64,000 bases of DNA from Halomonas huangheensis. Its GTDB lineage: Bacteria; Pseudomonadota; Gammaproteobacteria; Pseudomonadales; Halomonadaceae. How positions within the stretch are numbered: the stretch's first letter is position 1; every line of letters begins with the position of its first letter. Positions 59,736-64,000 of the stretch are shown here, in pieces. The stretch covers positions 1,488,001-1,552,000 of the forward strand of contig NZ_CP013106.1 in assembly GCF_001431725.1 (NCBI RefSeq). Reading direction: 5' to 3'. The notes beneath the pieces were generated by a model. That model did no database searches, was not told the DNA's origin, and saw nothing but the letters and a program-made list of their open reading frames with translations. Position numbers and translations under genes: made by a program.

Positions 59736-59924
59736 ATGTCTTCCATTTCCACGCTTTCCTCCCAGCGTTCTGCGCGTTCCCATTCCCGATTGACGGCTCT
59801 CCAGCAGGGCGCCGTGGTGCTGTTTGGCGCGCTGATTCTCTATGCCGTCGGCTTCCTGCCGATGAATGTGGCCCATAACGCGGCCCACGATACCCGACAC
59901 GTCTTCGTCTTTCCCTGCCACTGA
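59736..59924 (+). CDS. cbtB: Cobalt transporter subunit CbtB
   Basis: A 62-residue membrane protein with one transmembrane helix (QGAVVLFGALILYAVGFLP). It ends in the family's metal-binding pattern HNAAHDTRHVFVFPCH. CbtB works with CbtA, probably as a B12-regulated cobalt importer. AGGGG precedes the ATG and the cobalamin riboswitch lies just upstream. Confidence 0.9.
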   Translation: MSSISTLSSQRSARSHSRLTALQQGAVVLFGALILYAVGFLPMNVAHNAAHDTRHVFVFPCH

Positions 59925-60009
59925 GCGGGACTTGATGGTCATTGCCGCCGTGTAGTCGTCATGACTGCACCGGCGGCGTAGGTATTGAATGCATTCTGGA
60001 GGATTCGCG

Positions 60010-60819
60010 ATGTTCCGTTCCCTGATACTGCGTGCCTGCCTGATCGGTATTGTCCTTGGGCTGGCGATGACGACCATGCAGGTGATAGGCGTGACGCCCA
60101 TTCTGCTGGCGGCAGAGCAATTTGAAGGACAGTCTGACGTTCAGGTTGAAGAACAACTCAACGTCGGTGGTGCTGATATGGCCCTGGGCCATGATCATAG
60201 CCATAACCACGAGCAGGCGCATGGTGATCATGACCACCACCATGGGGGAGAGGCCTGGGCACCGGCCGATGGTGGCGAGCGGCTGTTCTACACCATGGTC
60301 TCCAATATCGGTGCCGGCATCGGCTTTGCCGCCATCCTGCTGGTATTGCTCAATCAACTCCATGATCGGGGACGCCTGACGCTGACGCCCCTCGCGGGTC
60401 TGACGGTCGGGGTGCTGGGTTATCTCGCCATCTTCGTCGCTCCGTCACTGGGATTGCCGCCGGAGATTCCCGGTGCCTCGGCGGCAGCGCTCGAAGCCCG
60501 CCAGACATGGTGGATCACCACTGTGGTGGCTGCTGCCGCTGGCTTGGCGCTGCTGATTCTGGCCACTGGCTGGAAGCGTCTGCTCGGGTTGCCGCTACTG
60601 CTGGTGCCCTATAGCTGGGTGCCGAGTCATGAAGGGCCGATGTTCAGCCACCCTGACCCTCAAGTGGTGCAGGCGTTGAACGAGTTGCATCGAGAGTTCA
60701 TCTGGGCCACTGGCATCACCAATCTGCTGTTCTGGTTGTTGGCCGGTCTGCTGTGCACGCTTGTCCTCAGGCGCCTGACCCAGGCACCGCTGCTGGTGGC
60801 TCATGACACTTCCGCCTGA
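60010..60819 (+). CDS. cbtA: Cobalt transporter subunit CbtA
   Basis: A 269-residue membrane protein with five to six helices typical of CbtA. After the first helix there is a His-rich loop (residues 61-78, GHDHSHNHEQAHGDHDHHH) likely to bind cobalt, and the ending has HREFIWATGITNLLFWLLAG. GGAGG lies seven bases before the start. It follows CbtB by 85 bases and overlaps the chelatase gene by 17 bases, making one B12-regulated operon. Confidence 0.9.
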   Translation: MFRSLILRACLIGIVLGLAMTTMQVIGVTPILLAAEQFEGQSDVQVEEQLNVGGADMALGHDHSHNHEQAHGDHDHHHGGEAWAPADGGERLFYTMVSNIGAGIGFAAILLVLLNQLHDRGRLTLTPLAGLTVGVLGYLAIFVAPSLGLPPEIPGASAAALEARQTWWITTVVAAAAGLALLILATGWKRLLGLPLLLVPYSWVPSHEGPMFSHPDPQVVQALNELHREFIWATGITNLLFWLLAGLLCTLVLRRLTQAPLLVAHDTSA

Positions 60820-62602
60820 GTTTCCGTTTGTCGCCATCGTCGGTCAGCAGGCGCTCAAGACCGCATTGCTGATCAATGCCATCGATCCCCGAGTGGGGGG
60901 CGTGTTGATCAGTGGCCCAAGGGGCAGTGCCAAGTCGACTCTGGCTCGTGCCTTGGCCGACGTCCTGCCGCAGGATGCCGAGGGCAAGCGCCCGCCATTC
61001 GTCAATCTGCCGCTGGGAGCCAGTGAAGATCGCCTGATTGGCAGCCTCGACTTGCAACAGGTGCTGTCGGAGCGCGAGGCGAGGTTGCAGCCGGGATTAT
61101 TGGCGCGAGCCGATGGTGGCGTGCTCTACGTCGATGAAGTCAATCTGCTGCCGGACAGCCTGGTGGATGTGATGCTCGACGTCGCCGCGCGAGGCATCAA
61201 TACCGTCGAGCGTGACGGCATCAGCCACGCCCATTCGGCACGCTTCAGCCTGATCGGCACCATGAACCCGGACGAGGGCGAACTACGCCCGCAGCTGCTG
61301 GATCGCTTCGGCCTGTGTCTGCAACTGCAGGCGACGCCGAGCGTCGAGGAGCGGGTCGCCATCGTGCAGCAACGCGAGGCGTTCGAACGTGACCCCGAGG
61401 CTTGCCTGGCGGCCCATCGTGCCGAGCAACTGGCGCTGACAGAGCGCATCGAGGCCGCACGTGAAGCCCTGGCAGATATTGCCGTATCCGATGGCTGCTA
61501 TGAGCAGATTGCCACTCGTTGTGATGCGGCGGGTGTTGAAGGGATGCGTGCCGATGTGAGCTGGCACCGCGCTGCGCGGGCCCATGCTGCCTGGCGTGGA
61601 AGCGATGTAGTGACGCGAGAGGACATCGACATCGTCGAACCCTGGGTACTGGCCCATCGCCGCACCCGCGACGCCGAAGCTAGCCAGTCTCCCGATTCTC
61701 CGCCTTCTGATTCAATGCCTCCCGGCTCTCCACCTGATGAGCCGTCAGGTGGCGGTGGCTCTGGTGCTGGAGAGCCGCCTGGTGAAGCACCTGCTTCCAC
61801 GATGGGGGAGCGCTCGGCGGAGCATGCAAGTGAGTCAAGCACACCAGGCGAACAGGGGCAGTGGGGTGCCATGCCACCGGTGCAGCAGCAGGCCCGTGCG
61901 ACATCATTACCCGAATTCCAGGAAATCAACACACCGCATATCAAGGCGGACATCTCCCATCAGCCACCCGGCATTCGCCGCAACCGCAAGGGGCGGCAGA
62001 CCGGGCAGCGACGGACACGCGCCGATACGCAATCGCCGGACTGGTTCAACACCCTGCTGGCCAACCATGGCCAGTGGCCGCCACAGCGACTGCGTTATCG
62101 CAAAGCGCGGAGTGGACAGACGGTGCTGCACTTCGTGTTGCTGGATACCTCCGGCTCTACGCTGGGTCAGCAACTGCTGGGCCGTGCCAAGGGGCTGGTC
62201 GAGGCTCTGGCGCGCCAGGCCTATGCCGCCCGCGAGCAGATGGCGGTGCTGGGCTTCGGTAACGATGATGTCAGCACCTTGATGACGCGCCGCCGTGCTC
62301 CTGCGCAACTCGTCAAGCGACTCGATACCCTTCGGGCAGGTGGAGGAACACCTTTGCGCGCGGCTGTTCAGCGTGCCGTGAACATGATTCAGCAATGGCG
62401 GCGCCAGCAGCCCGGTCTGCATGTGCGCACCTACCTGATTACCGATGGCCGCACTCGAGAGTCTGTCGGTGACCTGCCGCCATTGGGCGACTGCATCGTG
62501 GTGGATACCGAACAGTCCAGCGTCAAGCGCGGCCAGGCGGAGAGGATTGCCAGGCAGCTGGATGCTTGCTATCGCCCCTTGTCTGGCGAGGTACTGGCAT
62601 GA
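60803..62602 (+). CDS. Fused ChlI/ChlD-type chelatase subunit
   Basis: A 599-residue protein combining an AAA+ ATPase (ChlI/BchI-like) with a C-terminal von Willebrand A domain (ChlD-like). Walker A is SGPRGSAKSTLARAL near residue 36 and Walker B GVLYVDEVNLLPDSL near 106. A long Pro/Ser/Gly-rich linker (about residues 295-350) leads to the VWA domain with its MIDAS motif LLDTSGSTLG near 448. In cobalamin operons such proteins assist the CobN cobaltochelatase. No cobN lies in the window between it and CbtA, so the large subunit must be elsewhere. The next gene overlaps its stop by four bases. Confidence 0.9.
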   Translation: MTLPPEFPFVAIVGQQALKTALLINAIDPRVGGVLISGPRGSAKSTLARALADVLPQDAEGKRPPFVNLPLGASEDRLIGSLDLQQVLSEREARLQPGLLARADGGVLYVDEVNLLPDSLVDVMLDVAARGINTVERDGISHAHSARFSLIGTMNPDEGELRPQLLDRFGLCLQLQATPSVEERVAIVQQREAFERDPEACLAAHRAEQLALTERIEAAREALADIAVSDGCYEQIATRCDAAGVEGMRADVSWHRAARAHAAWRGSDVVTREDIDIVEPWVLAHRRTRDAEASQSPDSPPSDSMPPGSPPDEPSGGGGSGAGEPPGEAPASTMGERSAEHASESSTPGEQGQWGAMPPVQQQARATSLPEFQEINTPHIKADISHQPPGIRRNRKGRQTGQRRTRADTQSPDWFNTLLANHGQWPPQRLRYRKARSGQTVLHFVLLDTSGSTLGQQLLGRAKGLVEALARQAYAAREQMAVLGFGNDDVSTLMTRRRAPAQLVKRLDTLRAGGGTPLRAAVQRAVNMIQQWRRQQPGLHVRTYLITDGRTRESVGDLPPLGDCIVVDTEQSSVKRGQAERIARQLDACYRPLSGEVLA

Positions 62603-64000
62603 CCACTGATACGATCAGCTCTCACATCGAACAGCGCGAGCATTTGCCGGTTACTACCGCAGCCTGTCCGGCGATGTTTATCGCTGCGCCATCATCGGGG
62701 CAGGGCAAGACCACGGTCACCGCAGCACTGGCGCGGATGCTGCGCAATCAGGGCAAGCGGGTGCGGGTGTTCAAGACCGGCCCGGATTATCTCGACCCTC
62801 AGGTGTTGGCTCAGGCATCCGGTCAGCCAGTCGAACAGTTGGATCTGTGGATGGCGGGTGAGGCCTGGTGTCGCCAGCGACTGTACGAAGCAGCGCTGGA
62901 CGCGGACCTGATTCTGGTCGAAGGCGCCATGGGGTTGTATGACGGTGAGCCTTCCAGTGCCGACCTCGCCGCCAGCTTCGGCCTGCCGCTGGTGATCGTT
63001 ATGGACGTCAAGGGCATGGCCCAGACGGTGGCAGCACTGGTTTCCGGTCTGGCTGGGTTTCGTGATGACATCCAGGTGGTCGGGCTGATCGCCAATGCCT
63101 GTGCCTCGCAACGCCACCGTGAATTGATTGAAGCGGCAATGCCGGACTCGATTCCACTACTGGCGGCGGTGCCGCGTGACGCCGGGCTGGCATTACCCGA
63201 GCGGCACCTGGGGCTGGTGCAGGCCGAGGAGATTCGCGACGACCTGGAAGCCCGCTTCGAGGCCGGAGCCAGTGCCTTGCTGACAGAGCCTTCAGCGCGT
63301 TCGCTGGGCGAGGCGCTGCTCGCCATGCCAGCGGTCGAATTTGCTCCTGCTCTTGACACCGTGACAGGCGATGCCCGTCCCGAGGCCAGCATCCCTCCCA
63401 TGCTCGAGGGGCTCGTTGTCGCAGTGGCTCGTGATGCGGCCTTCAGCTTCATCTATCAGGCCAATCTCGATCTGCTGGAACAGATGGGAGCGGAGCTGCG
63501 TTTCTTCTCGCCGCTGAATGACGCGCGGTTGCCGGTCTGTGACGCGCTGTGGTTGCCGGGTGGCTATCCCGAGTTGCATGGCGCTCGACTGGCGGCCAAC
63601 ACTTCGCTGGCAGACGATATCCGGCATTTCTTCGCTGCGGATAAACCGATTCTCGCCGAATGCGGCGGCATGCTCTATTGCCTGGAGACGCTGACGGATC
63701 ACGCTGAACAGACCCACGGCATGCTGGGGCTGATGGCTGGCCACGGCTGGATGCGTGGCCGCAATGGCTGCCAGGGCATGCAGACCGCCGAGCTGCCCGA
63801 GGGCGCGATTCGCGGCCATGCCCATCACCGTTCGGTCAGTGAAGGCACCCCAGAGCCTATCGCCCATGGCCGACGCCAGCGTCATCCCGCGCCTGGCGAG
63901 GCCATCTATCGCGTGCGCCGTCTCACGGCATCCTATCTGCACCTGTTCTTTCCCAACAATCCCATCGCCGTGGCGCGCCTGTTGCGCGGCGATACGCTGA
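62599..64000 (+). CDS. cobB: Cobyrinate a,c-diamide synthase (partial)
   Basis: At least 467 residues are visible and the frame is open at the right edge, so the gene is cut by the window. It amidates cobyrinic acid (or its hydrogeno form) at a and c using glutamine and ATP. The synthetase domain has the P-loop AAPSSGQGKTTVTAAL near residue 32 and LVEGAMGLYDGEP near 110. The glutamine amidotransferase domain shows LWLPGGYPELHGA and the nucleophile cysteine in LAECGGMLYC near residue 355, with a histidine in TASYLHLFFPNN near the end. The start overlaps the chelatase stop as ATGA, so it belongs to the riboswitch-controlled operon. Confidence 0.93.
   Translation, partial: MTTDTISSHIEQREHLPVTTAACPAMFIAAPSSGQGKTTVTAALARMLRNQGKRVRVFKTGPDYLDPQVLAQASGQPVEQLDLWMAGEAWCRQRLYEAALDADLILVEGAMGLYDGEPSSADLAASFGLPLVIVMDVKGMAQTVAALVSGLAGFRDDIQVVGLIANACASQRHRELIEAAMPDSIPLLAAVPRDAGLALPERHLGLVQAEEIRDDLEARFEAGASALLTEPSARSLGEALLAMPAVEFAPALDTVTGDARPEASIPPMLEGLVVAVARDAAFSFIYQANLDLLEQMGAELRFFSPLNDARLPVCDALWLPGGYPELHGARLAANTSLADDIRHFFAADKPILAECGGMLYCLETLTDHAEQTHGMLGLMAGHGWMRGRNGCQGMQTAELPEGAIRGHAHHRSVSEGTPEPIAHGRRQRHPAPGEAIYRVRRLTASYLHLFFPNNPIAVARLLRGDTL

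Overview
The window looks like a chromosomal stretch from a gammaproteobacterium, most likely a Halomonas-type bacterium. The support is GC-rich coding sequence, a gammaproteobacterial-style 4.5S SRP RNA, a YqjD-YqjE-YqjK cluster, a phospholipase A of the OMPLA family, an MscK-type channel, and a cobalamin-riboswitch-controlled CbtB/CbtA locus. The genus is inferred from gene content, not proven.

Region 1 (about 1-13350) is a type VI secretion (T6SS) vgrG island. A GntR/FCD regulator and repeat-rich spacers lead into vgrG, a DUF4123 adaptor/chaperone, a VasX-type membrane-active effector of about 1150 residues, and a Sel1-repeat lipoprotein that is its probable immunity protein. The end of the effector and the immunity gene are then repeated downstream as two more cassettes. 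The first is an intact orphan C-terminal module with its own immunity gene. The second is a broken module with an intact immunity gene. Conserved GC-rich blocks separate diverged AT-rich cores. This tail-and-immunity array is the most interesting system in the window.

Region 2 (13480-33650) is mostly housekeeping and envelope genes: a fasciclin protein flanked by a duplicated RND 3' end, an RND efflux pair, a BaiN/YhiN-like flavoprotein, a CHAD protein facing a ParA-like ATPase, YqjD/E/K, phospholipase A, a large mechanosensitive channel, a TlyA-type rRNA methyltransferase, an AbrB-family membrane protein, a large unknown protein with a possible papain-like active site, and an ATP-grasp enzyme.

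Region 3 (33870-38900) holds the SRP RNA, a frameshifted small secreted protein gene, two DUF1254/DUF1214 periplasmic proteins and a Tsx-like outer membrane protein, with gene debris between them.

Region 4 (39034-57874) is a catabolic island. It encodes a three-component Rieske oxygenase (terminal oxygenase, Rieske ferredoxin, FAD reductase), an intact SDR that fits a cis-diol dehydrogenase, an extradiol-type VOC dioxygenase, an alpha/beta hydrolase, a cupin, a second SDR that lacks its catalytic Tyr and Lys, an aspartate-dehydrogenase-like enzyme, an aldehyde dehydrogenase, a ThDP enzyme and an MFS transporter. IclR and GntR/UTRA regulators are included. A GMC oxidoreductase, a class III CoA-transferase and an HMG-CoA-lyase-like enzyme follow. 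A shared sequence element lies just downstream of strong sigma70 promoters at both the iclR gene and the oxygenase operon, which suggests IclR control. The substrate is unknown.

Region 5 (58146-64000) carries cobalamin functions: BluB, a cobalamin riboswitch, CbtB, CbtA, a fused ChlI/ChlD-type chelatase subunit, and a cobyrinate a,c-diamide synthase that runs off the right edge.
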